In this document: piece by piece, positions 17,007 through 25,929 of the stretch | Layout of the letters: every line of letters begins with the position of its first letter | Numbering within the stretch: position 1 is the first letter of the stretch | From: Fodinibius sp964490705 | GTDB taxonomy: Bacteria > Bacteroidota > Rhodothermia > Balneolales > Balneolaceae | Assembly (NCBI GenBank): GCA_964490705.1 | Contig: CAZBCG010000005.1 | Location: 1 to 64,000, forward strand | Length of the DNA stretch: 64,000 nt | Direction of reading: 5' to 3' | The notes under the pieces: model-generated | The model's input: only the letters and a program-made list of their open reading frames with translations | The model's database searches: none | Told to the model about the DNA's origin: nothing | Position numbers and translations under genes: made by a program

Positions 17007-18080
17007 ATGTCGGACCAAAACTCAGCACAAGAAAAAACAGAGGACCCCACCCAGAGGCGGCTTGAGAAAGCACGCGAGGAGGGGCAGGTAGCCATCAGCA
17101 CCGAAATCTCATCGGTAATGATCATGGTGGTATCGGTACTGACGATTGTAGGAATGGGGGAATTTATTTATGCCCGATTTGAAGCACTTTTCGAAACCTT
17201 TTTCCTGAATTCACGGATGCCTGTTGACAACCAGGATCATGCCTTAATGTTTCTTGGACAGGCTTTTTGGTACGGCATTGAAGCCATGATGCCTATCCTG
17301 ATTGTATTAATATTTACTGCTCTGGTCGTAAATATGATTCAAACCAAGGGGGCCTTTTCATTCAAGGCGATCCAGCCCAAAGCTGAGAAATTAAATCCCA
17401 TAAACGGCATTAAGAATATTTTTTCCATGAAGGGATTGGTGGAGCTTGCCAAAGGGATGTTTAAGCTGCTAATCATTGGACTCATTGTCTATTATACTGT
17501 TTTTCCCAATATCGAGCATTTCATCTCTTTTTCCGTAATGCCGTTGGAATACAATCTCAGTGAGTCGGGAAGTTACGTGCTCCTGTTTTTAGGCAGAATT
17601 TTTGCAGCTCTATTTATCCTTGCTATTGCTGATGCTATTTATCAGCAGTATCAACACAAAGAAGATCTTAAGATGTCTAAAAAAGAGGTCAAGGATGAAC
17701 ATAAGGAAACCGAGGGTGACCCCCACATCAAAGATAAGCGGAAACAAATGGGGAAAGAGTTTCAACAAAAGCGGCTTGATCATGCCGTTATGGAATCGGA
17801 CGTGGTTGTTACCAATCCTACACACTATGCTATTGCGTTACAATATGATCCGGAAGAAAATAATGCTCCCATTGTAATGGCTAAAGGACAACGACTACAA
17901 GCACAACGGATCAAAGATCTGGCAAATGAGTTTGATATCCCCATTGTGGAAAACAAGCCCGTTGCCCAGGCCCTCTTTGCCTCGGCCGAGGTCGATCAAC
18001 ATATCCCGGAAGATCTCTACAGGGCTGTTGCCGAAATTCTGGCCTACGTCTATAAGCTTAAAAACAGACACAATATTTAA
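17007..18080 (+). CDS. flhB: Flagellar export switch protein FlhB
   Basis: 357 residues. The start MSDQNSAQEKTEDPTQRRLE is the FlhB N-terminal motif. Four membrane segments occupy ~30-215. The autocleavage site NPTH is intact at 270-273 (VVTNPTHYAIAL), so the protein should switch export specificity from hook to filament when FliK signals. First gene of a rightward cluster with flhA 8 bases later; the stretch upstream holds a FliA-type promoter. Confidence 0.95.
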   Translation: MSDQNSAQEKTEDPTQRRLEKAREEGQVAISTEISSVMIMVVSVLTIVGMGEFIYARFEALFETFFLNSRMPVDNQDHALMFLGQAFWYGIEAMMPILIVLIFTALVVNMIQTKGAFSFKAIQPKAEKLNPINGIKNIFSMKGLVELAKGMFKLLIIGLIVYYTVFPNIEHFISFSVMPLEYNLSESGSYVLLFLGRIFAALFILAIADAIYQQYQHKEDLKMSKKEVKDEHKETEGDPHIKDKRKQMGKEFQQKRLDHAVMESDVVVTNPTHYAIALQYDPEENNAPIVMAKGQRLQAQRIKDLANEFDIPIVENKPVAQALFASAEVDQHIPEDLYRAVAEILAYVYKLKNRHNI

Positions 18081-18088
18081 CTGTAAGC

Positions 18089-20194
18089 ATGACTTTTACG
18101 AAGATTTCAACAAGCAAACTCAAGAACCGGTTTTTACAGACCGATGTTCTTATTTCGTCGAGTATCATTGTCATTTTGCTGATAATGATTATTCCGTTTC
18201 CGCCGATGCTGATGGACTTCTTCCTGGCACTCAACGTGTCATTATCCATCGTCGTGATGCTGGTGGCCTTTTATACGCTCAAGCCGCTGGAGTTTGCCGT
18301 ATTCCCGGGCATGCTACTCATTTTGACGCTCTTTCGGCTTTCACTGAACATTGCCTCTACGCGACTTATCCTCAGTGAGGGATATGCCGGATCTATTATT
18401 GAATCGTTCGGCGGATTTATTGTACAGGGCAATTATGTGATTGGAATTATCATTTTTGCCGTACTTATTATTATCAACTTTGTGGTGATTACGAAAGGTG
18501 CTACCCGTATTGCCGAGGTGGGTGCACGTTTTACGCTGGATGCGATGCCGGGTAAGCAGATGTCAATTGATGCCGACCTGAGTGCAGGACTCATCACCGA
18601 TCAGGAGGCCAAAAAGCGACGCGAAGAAATTGCCCGCGAAGCTGATTTTTACGGTGCTATGGACGGTGCCAGTAAGTTTGTGCGCGGCGATGTTATTGCC
18701 GGGCTACTCATTACCTGTATCAATATTATTGGTGGTCTTATTATTGGGACGGTGCAAAACGGAATGGAGCTGGCAGAAGCTGCCAAGCTTTATACCTTAC
18801 TTACTATTGGTGATGGCTTGGTGTCGCAAATTCCTGCCCTGCTTATTTCAACTGCGGCCGGTATTATTGTCTCGCGTACTGCTTCGAAAGGTAATCTTAG
18901 TAAAGAATTAACAAGCCAGCTTTTAGGTGATCCCAAAACGCTTATGCTGGGAGCCTGTTTCGTATTTTTCTTAGGCATTATGCCCGGCATGCCTTTTATC
19001 CCCTTTGCACTGATAGGCGGACTCTTTGTATTTCTCGCTTATAAACGCCACGAAGCCGAAGAAGAGGAGGAGAAAAAAGCCGAAGCTCAGCAGCAACAAG
19101 AACTGCCCGAAGGGGAAGGCGATACTGTAGAAGATTATCTGTTGATGGATACGCTTGAGCTTGAAATTGGCTACAGCCTTATCTCGATGGTTGAGGAACA
19201 ACAGGGCGGCGACCTGCTCGACCGCATTACATCATTGCGCAAGCAGTTGGCCTCGGAGCTGGGAATCATCATACCATCGGTTCGCATCCGCGACAACGTA
19301 CAGCTCGATGCCAACCGATATATTATTAAGATGCGCGGTATTGAACAGGGCGACGGTGAACTGCTGCCCGATTATCATCTGGCGCTTGTGCCATCCGATT
19401 TTGATGCCAGTATACAGGGCATTGAAACAAAAGATCCGACTTTCGGGATGGATGCCATCTGGGTAAGCGGAAAAAATAAGTCGGAAGCGGAAAAATTTGG
19501 TCTTTCGGTGATCGAAGCCGGCGCTGTTATTACCACCCATTTGATGGAAGTATTAAAAAATAATGCCCACAAACTTATTGATCGTCAGATGGTGAAGCGG
19601 CTTATCGATAATATTGAGGAACAGTCGCCCGCTCTTGTGGAGGAGCTCGTTCCCGAAGGAATGCAAATCGGGGAAATTCAAAAAGTACTCAAGCGATTGC
19701 TGCGTGAGCGAATCCCGATTAATAACCTGGTTACTATCCTGGAAACACTTGCTGATCACTGCCAGCAGACCCCAAACACCGATGTATTAACCGAATATTG
19801 CCGGGCATCACTCTCAGAGATTATTACACAGAAGTTTGTAGGAGACGATAATGAAATTGTAGTCGTAATGATGGATTCCAGCCTGGAATCGCGACTTATT
19901 GAACAGGCCCAACAAGGGGGATTAAATGCTAACACGCTGGGGCTTAATCCCAATTTAGTGGAGAAACTCTACAAAAGTGCCTCCAGTACTTTTGAGGATA
20001 TGATTCGCCAGGGATATGACCCCATTTTACTTACATCACCCGTGCTTCGCCACACCCTGTTCGAGTTTTTGGCACCAATTTTGCCTGAAATAAATGTGCT
20101 GTCGTACAACGACATCAGCCAAAATGTGCAATTTCAAACATTTGATCGATTACGTATTGAACAAGCAGAATTAAATGAAGCTGCAGCAGTATGA
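18089..20194 (+). CDS. flhA: Flagellar export gate protein FlhA
   Basis: 701 residues. The N-terminal half has eight predicted membrane segments and the FHIPEP-family block (FPGMLLILTLFRLSLNIAST, RIAEVGARFTLDAMPGKQMS). The C-terminal cytoplasmic half contains the export-substrate platform (RLLRERIPINNLVTILETLA). FlhA forms the nonameric ring of the export gate and uses the proton gradient. It ends in an ATGA overlap with flhF. Confidence 0.95.
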   Translation: MTFTKISTSKLKNRFLQTDVLISSSIIVILLIMIIPFPPMLMDFFLALNVSLSIVVMLVAFYTLKPLEFAVFPGMLLILTLFRLSLNIASTRLILSEGYAGSIIESFGGFIVQGNYVIGIIIFAVLIIINFVVITKGATRIAEVGARFTLDAMPGKQMSIDADLSAGLITDQEAKKRREEIAREADFYGAMDGASKFVRGDVIAGLLITCINIIGGLIIGTVQNGMELAEAAKLYTLLTIGDGLVSQIPALLISTAAGIIVSRTASKGNLSKELTSQLLGDPKTLMLGACFVFFLGIMPGMPFIPFALIGGLFVFLAYKRHEAEEEEEKKAEAQQQQELPEGEGDTVEDYLLMDTLELEIGYSLISMVEEQQGGDLLDRITSLRKQLASELGIIIPSVRIRDNVQLDANRYIIKMRGIEQGDGELLPDYHLALVPSDFDASIQGIETKDPTFGMDAIWVSGKNKSEAEKFGLSVIEAGAVITTHLMEVLKNNAHKLIDRQMVKRLIDNIEEQSPALVEELVPEGMQIGEIQKVLKRLLRERIPINNLVTILETLADHCQQTPNTDVLTEYCRASLSEIITQKFVGDDNEIVVVMMDSSLESRLIEQAQQGGLNANTLGLNPNLVEKLYKSASSTFEDMIRQGYDPILLTSPVLRHTLFEFLAPILPEINVLSYNDISQNVQFQTFDRLRIEQAELNEAAAV

Positions 20195-21699
20195 TACTTA
20201 ACAAATTTATTGATAAAACCTTAGAAGCGGCCAAACAAAGTGCTCGACAAATCTATGGCGATGATTATTCGCAACTGAAGGATATCATTCCACAGGATGA
20301 AGATGAGAATGAGCAAAGACAATCTTTAAATCAACGAAATAGATCGCAGTCGAAATCCAAGCGCGAGAATAAATTGGCTGATAAGCCATCACAAAAGAAT
20401 GGCGTAGTCTTTGAACGATCGGGATCTTCTGCCCCCAAAAAAGATCAAGATTCAAATCAAAAATTGGATCAAAAGCTTGCCTCTATCCGCAAATATGCTG
20501 CCCAACAAACAGATGATGATGTTGTTGAAACTTTTGATCAAAAAGATTCCAAAGCTGATGCAAAACCACCCCAAACAGTAAAACAAAAAACTAATAAATC
20601 ATCATCGCCGAGCGATCAGCTTTACAGCAGAAAAGCTATCCGCCAAAAGAGTTCTTCAAATAAACAAAAGTCTTCGGCAAAAGATCAGGGGCGAAAGAGA
20701 CAATCATTTGACAAGACTAACTTGAATAATATGGATCCCACTGAAAAAAATGGCCAGACTCCACTTTATGATAAGTTTGTTCAGGAACTGCCCAACGGCG
20801 TTTCACGCGTCTCAGATTCATCACCGGATGGACCACAAGAAAAAGAATCAAACGATTTACACAAACGGTTGGATCGCCTGGAATCGCTGATGCATCTGGC
20901 CCTTTCAACCCCGGAAAATACTTTTTCAGCGCATCCGCTTTTCCACAAACTACTGCATAAAGGGGTCTCCCAGAACCTAATCATGGGCTGGTTTGATACT
21001 ATTACGCAACAAGGTATTCATCCCGAGCAGCAGCCAAAGTTATTTCAATCAAAACTATTGCAGCTTATTGATGAACGCCTGCAACAGTCGAAAGCTGATA
21101 TCGCTCAAAAGATGCTGCTATTCGCCGGGCGATCAGGGGCGGGCAAGACCCACTTGATTATGAAGTTGGCCGGCCTGCAGGGCTTTATGGGAGACAAGAA
21201 CACAGCCATTGCCTCTTTTGCCCCCGCAGAAGGAGATCCCAAAAACAGTTACAGCATGTTAGAACCCTTTTGCAACGATCATAAGATCGATTTTTATCGT
21301 CTTACTGGCATTGAAAAGGTTAAAGAGCTACATGAACAGTGGCAGCAGTACGATCATATTCTAATAGATACTCCGGCTCTTGACATGGGCGGTCCTTCGC
21401 TGATAGAGGAGATTATTTCGCTTAAAGAAGAACTGCAGCCCCAAGCCAATATCGAAACACATTATTTAGTTAACACAGCCGTCAATGGTACAGCATATAA
21501 CGACCCGTTGGCCAAAGAGGTTTCAGCTGATCATTTAGCACTTACCCATATTGATCAATCTCTAAAATGGGGACAGGCCGTACAGCTTTTAAGCAACACC
21601 AATTACAAGCTGCGGTATATCAGCAGCGGTCCCTCAATTACGGGAGACTTACTTCCATTTGTACCGGAAAAATTTGCCCGCAAACTCCTTCGGGCATAA
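20191..21699 (+). CDS. flhF: SRP-family GTPase FlhF
   Basis: 502 residues. The first ~60 residues contain the FlhF N-terminal motif (KTLEAAKQSARQIYGDDY). A long polar, lysine/serine/glutamine-rich region follows (~50-220). The GTPase part starts near 305 with P-loop GRSGAGKT (313-320) and includes LIDTPALDMGG. FlhF sets the position and number of flagella, usually with the ATPase FlhG. No flhG follows here; a small membrane protein is in that place. The last G-domain motifs are less conserved than in typical FlhF. Confidence 0.88.
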   Translation: MILNKFIDKTLEAAKQSARQIYGDDYSQLKDIIPQDEDENEQRQSLNQRNRSQSKSKRENKLADKPSQKNGVVFERSGSSAPKKDQDSNQKLDQKLASIRKYAAQQTDDDVVETFDQKDSKADAKPPQTVKQKTNKSSSPSDQLYSRKAIRQKSSSNKQKSSAKDQGRKRQSFDKTNLNNMDPTEKNGQTPLYDKFVQELPNGVSRVSDSSPDGPQEKESNDLHKRLDRLESLMHLALSTPENTFSAHPLFHKLLHKGVSQNLIMGWFDTITQQGIHPEQQPKLFQSKLLQLIDERLQQSKADIAQKMLLFAGRSGAGKTHLIMKLAGLQGFMGDKNTAIASFAPAEGDPKNSYSMLEPFCNDHKIDFYRLTGIEKVKELHEQWQQYDHILIDTPALDMGGPSLIEEIISLKEELQPQANIETHYLVNTAVNGTAYNDPLAKEVSADHLALTHIDQSLKWGQAVQLLSNTNYKLRYISSGPSITGDLLPFVPEKFARKLLRA

Positions 21700-21771
21700 T
21701 ACCAATAAGAAGGATGTAAAGAATTTTGGAGAAGCAACACAATTAAGGACTAACCATAAAATCCAGGAACC

Positions 21772-22005
21772 ATGCTATTACGAATTATTGCGGTTATATC
21801 ACTTATACAATTTTTACTGCTCATGGTATCGGGCGAAAGTATCAACTTTGCCTTGTACCGCAGCTTACTGGTATTCTTGATTTTATTTTCACTGGTGTAC
21901 ATCTCAATGTTCCTGCTGAATATTATCCAGGAAAATAATAATGCCATGTCTAAGGGCTCAACCACAACAGACAGCAATAAATCACAGAACAAGAGTGGAG
22001 AATAA
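21772..22005 (+). CDS. Small two-helix membrane protein between flhF and fliA
   Basis: 77 residues. Two hydrophobic helices (about 3-20 and 28-52; LYRSLLVFLILFSLVYISMF) are followed by a polar, serine/asparagine/lysine-rich tail. The stop codon overlaps the fliA start (TAATG), so the two are probably translationally coupled. flhG commonly occupies this place. No family is recognised. It may tether or tune FlhF or FliA at the membrane, but that is only a guess from position. Confidence 0.6.
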   Translation: MLLRIIAVISLIQFLLLMVSGESINFALYRSLLVFLILFSLVYISMFLLNIIQENNNAMSKGSTTTDSNKSQNKSGE

Positions 22006-22772
22006 TGATGGGTGACAAAACACTACAGGAACTTGCCGAACTATATTGCAAAAACCCCTCGGACGGGTTGCGAAATGGAATTATTAGCAAATCTATGCCG
22101 CTCATTCGCAGTATCATAGGCAAGATTAATATTCCCGATCAACCCCTGACGCAACAGGAAGATATCGAAAGTGCCGGCATTAGCGGACTGATACAAGCCA
22201 TGGATTCGTATGATGCCGATCGTAATATTAAGTTCAATACGTTTGTGTACTATCGTATCCGAGGTAATATCATCGACTACCTGCGTAAAATTGATCAGCT
22301 GCCGCGTCAAAAACGCAAAGATTATGGTACCGTAAAAAAAGCAATCCAGGAGCTCTCACAACAATTGGGCCGCAAACCAAGTGATGAAGAAGTAGCCCGG
22401 GAACTCGATATGGATCTCGAAGACTACCGGCAGTTACTATCAAATGTACAAACCCGCAATGCGCTGTCTCTTGACAGTAGCTTTAATAACGATGATTCAA
22501 ATTCGTTCTACGAGATTCACGAAAATACAGAAGTGGAAATGCCCGACCAGAATCTTGTGGACAAAGAACGCACTCAGATACTAAAAGAAAAGATTGGTGA
22601 GCTCAACGATCGCGACCGCCTTATCCTTACGCTCTATTACTACGAAGATATGACCATGCAAGAAGTAGCTCTGCTGTTAGAACTATCCGAAGCCCGAATT
22701 TCACAAATAATCGGGAAACTTTTAATTCGTCTCAAAGAAGACTTAATCAAAGAAAAAGTGACGGCAGGCTAA
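22005..22772 (+). CDS. fliA: Flagellar sigma factor sigma28 (FliA)
   Basis: 255 residues. Sigma region 2 (EDIESAGISGLIQAMDSYDA, NTFVYYRIRGNIIDYLRKID), region 3 (KAIQELSQQLGRKPSDEEVA) and region 4 (LNDRDRLILTLYYYEDMTMQ) follow in order; region 1.1 is absent, as in FliA. It directs RNA polymerase to late flagellar and chemotaxis promoters, many recognisable in this window by their TTAAG/CCGATAA boxes. A second ATG follows the first directly. It closes the flhB cluster, whose own promoter has a FliA box, so positive autoregulation is likely. Confidence 0.95.
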   Translation: MMGDKTLQELAELYCKNPSDGLRNGIISKSMPLIRSIIGKINIPDQPLTQQEDIESAGISGLIQAMDSYDADRNIKFNTFVYYRIRGNIIDYLRKIDQLPRQKRKDYGTVKKAIQELSQQLGRKPSDEEVARELDMDLEDYRQLLSNVQTRNALSLDSSFNNDDSNSFYEIHENTEVEMPDQNLVDKERTQILKEKIGELNDRDRLILTLYYYEDMTMQEVALLLELSEARISQIIGKLLIRLKEDLIKEKVTAG

Positions 22773-22800
22773 TCGCTTTTTCACAAGTGATTACTTTTAC
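22771..22800 (+). terminator. Weak terminator-like hairpin at the end of fliA
   Basis: AATCGCTT pairs with AAGTGATT (one G-T pair) around a six-base loop, followed by ACTTTTAC. The stem starts at the fliA stop codon. The T-run is short. Confidence 0.3.
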
Positions 22801-23484
22801 TGCTTTATCTTTTGTTTTTGGGATATACTACGCCTTTGCCTTCCTCGCAGAACACCGCCCTCGGCTTATAAACCTTATATTCTTTCTCTTGTTGATCCAG
22901 TAACAAACTTCATTCCTGTTTAGCCCCACCATATTTTTCGAGGATACAATCCTCTCGAAACTTTAATACAGACTTTTGTAAGCAGATCCAAGCCAACTAT
23001 CACTTCGAGATCCCGGATCGGGAGCCGAAATAACACGGAAGAGCATTTCTACTTATATAACCTTCCATTAATCTCTCCCAGCATATTAAAATCTCGTTAC
23101 ACTGCTATGCGTCGTAACGAAAAAGTCATACAGCGAGCATTGTGGCCAGCTATACAATTTCGTGCAAATGCTGCGCTTCCAGTCGGTTGAATTGAAATGC
23201 CAACAACGTACCCGGGACAGCCGATCCGAGTAGTAAAACTTAAAATCATTTACAGATGCTCAAACAAAGCCTGTCCCCACCCATCGGGATTCAGCATGCC
23301 ATGGGTAATAAAAAGTACTCCCGCTTCCTTTTACCCACCTATCTGGAAACTATTTAATTGCAACAGCATAGAATTGAGTAGCAATAGATGCCCGCTCCAA
23401 ACGATAGCATCTCTTTATAACACACCTCAAGACGAGGCGGAGCATCGCCACAAAATAGTTTAAGACAATACACGGTGGATACAA
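22801..23484. other. Gene-free region between convergent fliA and fliR
   Basis: About 680 bases with no convincing gene. An open frame of 88 codons at 23197-23463 has unlikely composition and no recognisable family. A bulged hairpin lies at about 22936-22961 (TTTCGAGGA against TCCTCTCGAAA). I see no promoter box, repeat or RNA gene that I can name. Confidence 0.5.
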
Positions 23485-24261
23485 TCAGGCGATCGTACCC
23501 AACAGGTTTACCAGATATTGAAATAACCGGTCAAACATTTTTCCAAAAGCATCCGGCATATAGGGAAACATCCATGATAACAACGCAAAACCTAATAAGA
23601 GCTTAATCGGAATGGCAATAAACAAAATATTTGCCTGGGGCATCACACGCGCAAAAATGGCCAGAGAAAGGTCTAAAATAAATAACACTATCAAGAACGG
23701 GGCGGCAATCTGTACGGCAATCACAAACAGATAATTGGCTACTTCAAGCATAAACGGGCCCGCTTGCTTTAGTGCTACTTGATTTAACGGAATTAATTCA
23801 AAACTCTTTGCCAAGCCGTTAATAAATATTTTTTCTCCATCCATTGACAAGAAAATAAGGACGGCAAACATACTAAACAGATTGCCTACCACATCTGTCT
23901 TCTGCTGCGTCATGGTGTTGACGACCTGGGCAAAGCTCAACGTTATTTTAAGGCTTACCAGCCGCCCGGCCATCTCAATTCCGGCAAAAATAAGTTGCCC
24001 CACTAGTCCCATAGCAACCCCAACCAGCAGCTCCAAAACTACCGCTGTCACAATAAAAGGCAGAGTAGGCTCTAGCGGTGCCATCACACTTTCTTCGGGG
24101 ATAATAAAAGAGAGGAGAAACGTTACGATTAAAGCGAAAAAAAGCTTAACTCTGCGGGGAAAAGCAGCAGAATTAAAAAAAGGTGCTGTCATTATTAAGC
24201 TGCCAACCCGAACAAATACCAAAAAAAGGGCCAGAATATAATTAGGTGAAAGCAGCGTCAT
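23485..24261 (-). CDS. fliR: Flagellar export gate protein FliR
   Basis: 258 residues, six predicted membrane helices. Family blocks: FVRVGSLIMTAPFFNSAAFP, AMGLVGQLIFAGIEMAGRLV and VMPQANILFIAIPIKLLLGF. FliR is part of the FliP5Q4R1 export channel in the basal body. Last gene of the motA-to-fliR cluster, 35 bases after fliQ. Confidence 0.93.
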   Translation of the reverse strand: MTLLSPNYILALFLVFVRVGSLIMTAPFFNSAAFPRRVKLFFALIVTFLLSFIIPEESVMAPLEPTLPFIVTAVVLELLVGVAMGLVGQLIFAGIEMAGRLVSLKITLSFAQVVNTMTQQKTDVVGNLFSMFAVLIFLSMDGEKIFINGLAKSFELIPLNQVALKQAGPFMLEVANYLFVIAVQIAAPFLIVLFILDLSLAIFARVMPQANILFIAIPIKLLLGFALLSWMFPYMPDAFGKMFDRLFQYLVNLLGTIA

Positions 24262-24296
24262 TGTAACAGCTAAAGATTATATCCAAACCGAACATG

Positions 24297-24566
24297 CTAA
24301 TTAACCAGTTCTGGAATTATTTCAATAACTCGTTCCGTAAATCCGATGGCGTATTGCAACATAAAACCAAATGACAAAAACAGTATGACAGCTACAACAA
24401 CCATTTTAGGTACATAGCTCAGCGTTAATTCCTGGATAGAAGTTGCAGCCTGGAATATGGCTACTCCCAGACCAATTACTACCGCTCCTATTAGCGGCGG
24501 AGCAGCCAATGTTACTACTGCTGTTAACATTTCCTGCAGCCAAAATAACCCTGTTTCTACATTCAT
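24297..24566 (-). CDS. fliQ: Flagellar export gate protein FliQ
   Basis: 89 residues, two membrane helices, exactly the family length. The block APPLIGAVVIGLGVAIFQAA followed by TSIQELTLSYVPKM is diagnostic. FliQ completes the FliPQR channel. It sits between fliP and fliR, the conserved order. Confidence 0.93.
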   Translation of the reverse strand: MNVETGLFWLQEMLTAVVTLAAPPLIGAVVIGLGVAIFQAATSIQELTLSYVPKMVVVAVILFLSFGFMLQYAIGFTERVIEIIPELVN

Positions 24567-24581
24567 AACTTATATCTTTTA

Positions 24582-25376
24582 TTAGTTAAAACTTTCTACC
24601 AGAGATTGCACCAGCAGATACCATCCATCCGTCAATACAAATACCAGTATCTTAAAGGGGAGCGATACCAACACCGGCGGCAGAAACATAATACCCATGG
24701 AAAGCAGTACTGCAGCTACTACTAAATCAATAACAACAAACGGCAGGTATATCATAAATCCTATCTGAAAAGCCACTCGCAGCTCGCTCAATACAAATGA
24801 GGGTACCACAATATAAAAGGGCATCTCATCAACACTTTCGACCGACTCCATGTCAACCATATCCATAAAAAAGAGCAGCTCCTTTTCGCGAGTCTGTTTT
24901 ACCATAAATTCTTTCAGCGGTGTTGAGGCCTCACCAAGTGCTTCCATCTGTGTAATCTCGTCGTTCAGGTAAGGCTGTACTGCTTCTTCGTTGACTTGCT
25001 GAAAGGTCGGCATCATGATAAAAATCGTCAGAAACAGTGCCAGACCAATCAGCACTTTATTGGGGGGCGACTGCTGCGTTCCCAATCCCATCCTCAAAAA
25101 GAAAAAGACAACCACAATGCGCGTAAAGCTGGTCATCATGGTTATAAAAGCCGATCCAAATGATAAGATCGTGACTAATATCAGTGCCTGAATGGCCACC
25201 GACAGGTCTTCGCCCTCCATCCCCAAATCGATAGGAGACGACTGCTGCAAGAAAGCAACAGTATTAAATCCTGCATAGGAAAATGAACTTGCCCATGCAC
25301 TTACCGGCAAAGCCAATACTAACAGGCCGGCAATAACTCCAATTTTTTTAGGGGATATCTTAGAAAAGAAATTCAT
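24582..25376 (-). CDS. fliP: Flagellar export gate protein FliP
   Basis: 264 residues from the ATG at 25376 (MNFFSKISPKK); a start at 25460 would add 28 basic residues deep inside fliO and is unlikely. A signal peptide precedes the first helix (LALPVSAWA), as in other FliP. Family blocks: LILVTILSFGSAFITMMTSF, GTQQSPPNKVLIGLALFLTI, PSFVLSELRVAFQIGFMIYL. FliP forms the core of the export pore. The start is next to the fliO stop codon. Confidence 0.93.
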   Translation of the reverse strand: MNFFSKISPKKIGVIAGLLVLALPVSAWASSFSYAGFNTVAFLQQSSPIDLGMEGEDLSVAIQALILVTILSFGSAFITMMTSFTRIVVVFFFLRMGLGTQQSPPNKVLIGLALFLTIFIMMPTFQQVNEEAVQPYLNDEITQMEALGEASTPLKEFMVKQTREKELLFFMDMVDMESVESVDEMPFYIVVPSFVLSELRVAFQIGFMIYLPFVVIDLVVAAVLLSMGIMFLPPVLVSLPFKILVFVLTDGWYLLVQSLVESFN

Positions 25377-25377
25377 A

Positions 25378-25929
25378 CTACGACATCTGACTCTTGAACA
25401 ATTTCCCAAACACATCACTACCGCCGGACTCTTTCTTCGGCATTTTTTCTTTCCACTCATTTTCAGGATAACGATGCAGCAAGTTTACCGATTCCGAGGT
25501 AACTCCAAGCACCCACACCTCTTCATTCATCCGTATAATTTTAAGCTGTGCCCCTTCGCCCAACACCTGACTTGCCAATTCGCGCTGGTTGCCCGCCGTA
25601 CTGCCCGACTGCTTGCGATCAACCCAAAACCAAACCATGATTAACACGACAAGCAGTACCAAAAAGGTGATGAGTCCATTTGTAAATATACCTGATGGTT
25701 CGCCGTAGGACTTAATTTCCCTGGCGTCGTCAGAAGAAGCACCAACAACGGCCGAATCTGTCTGTGCTTGCGATTGAATATATTCCTCGGCATCCGGCCC
25801 CTGGTTATAATCGATATGAGATAGCGTAAATAACCACATCAACAGTAATACTACTGCAAGGCCGAGTACAATTTTTAAGATTTTGCCGGGTGCAACATCC
25901 AGCGAAGAAAGCTTATCTCTCAGATCCAT
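25378..25929 (-). CDS. fliO: Flagellar export assembly protein FliO
   Basis: 183 residues with an N-terminal membrane helix (~17-37) and a second hydrophobic segment (~85-105; LITFLVLLVVLIMVWFW). The following short FliO-like domain reads QLKIIRMNEEVWVLGVTSES, a normal FliO signature. FliO helps FliP assemble and is not part of the finished channel. Two membrane segments are more than the single one usual for FliO. It overlaps the end of the fliN/fliY gene by 17 bases. Confidence 0.8.
   Translation of the reverse strand: MDLRDKLSSLDVAPGKILKIVLGLAVVLLLMWLFTLSHIDYNQGPDAEEYIQSQAQTDSAVVGASSDDAREIKSYGEPSGIFTNGLITFLVLLVVLIMVWFWVDRKQSGSTAGNQRELASQVLGEGAQLKIIRMNEEVWVLGVTSESVNLLHRYPENEWKEKMPKKESGGSDVFGKLFKSQMS

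Noticed and set aside
16840..17091. Open frame of 83 codons before flhB
   Set aside because: It starts at the sigma28 -10 region and runs into flhB in another frame; the composition does not look coding.
23197..23463. 88-codon open frame between fliA and fliR
   Set aside because: Unusual proline/cysteine-rich composition, no family, no promoter or ribosome site seen.
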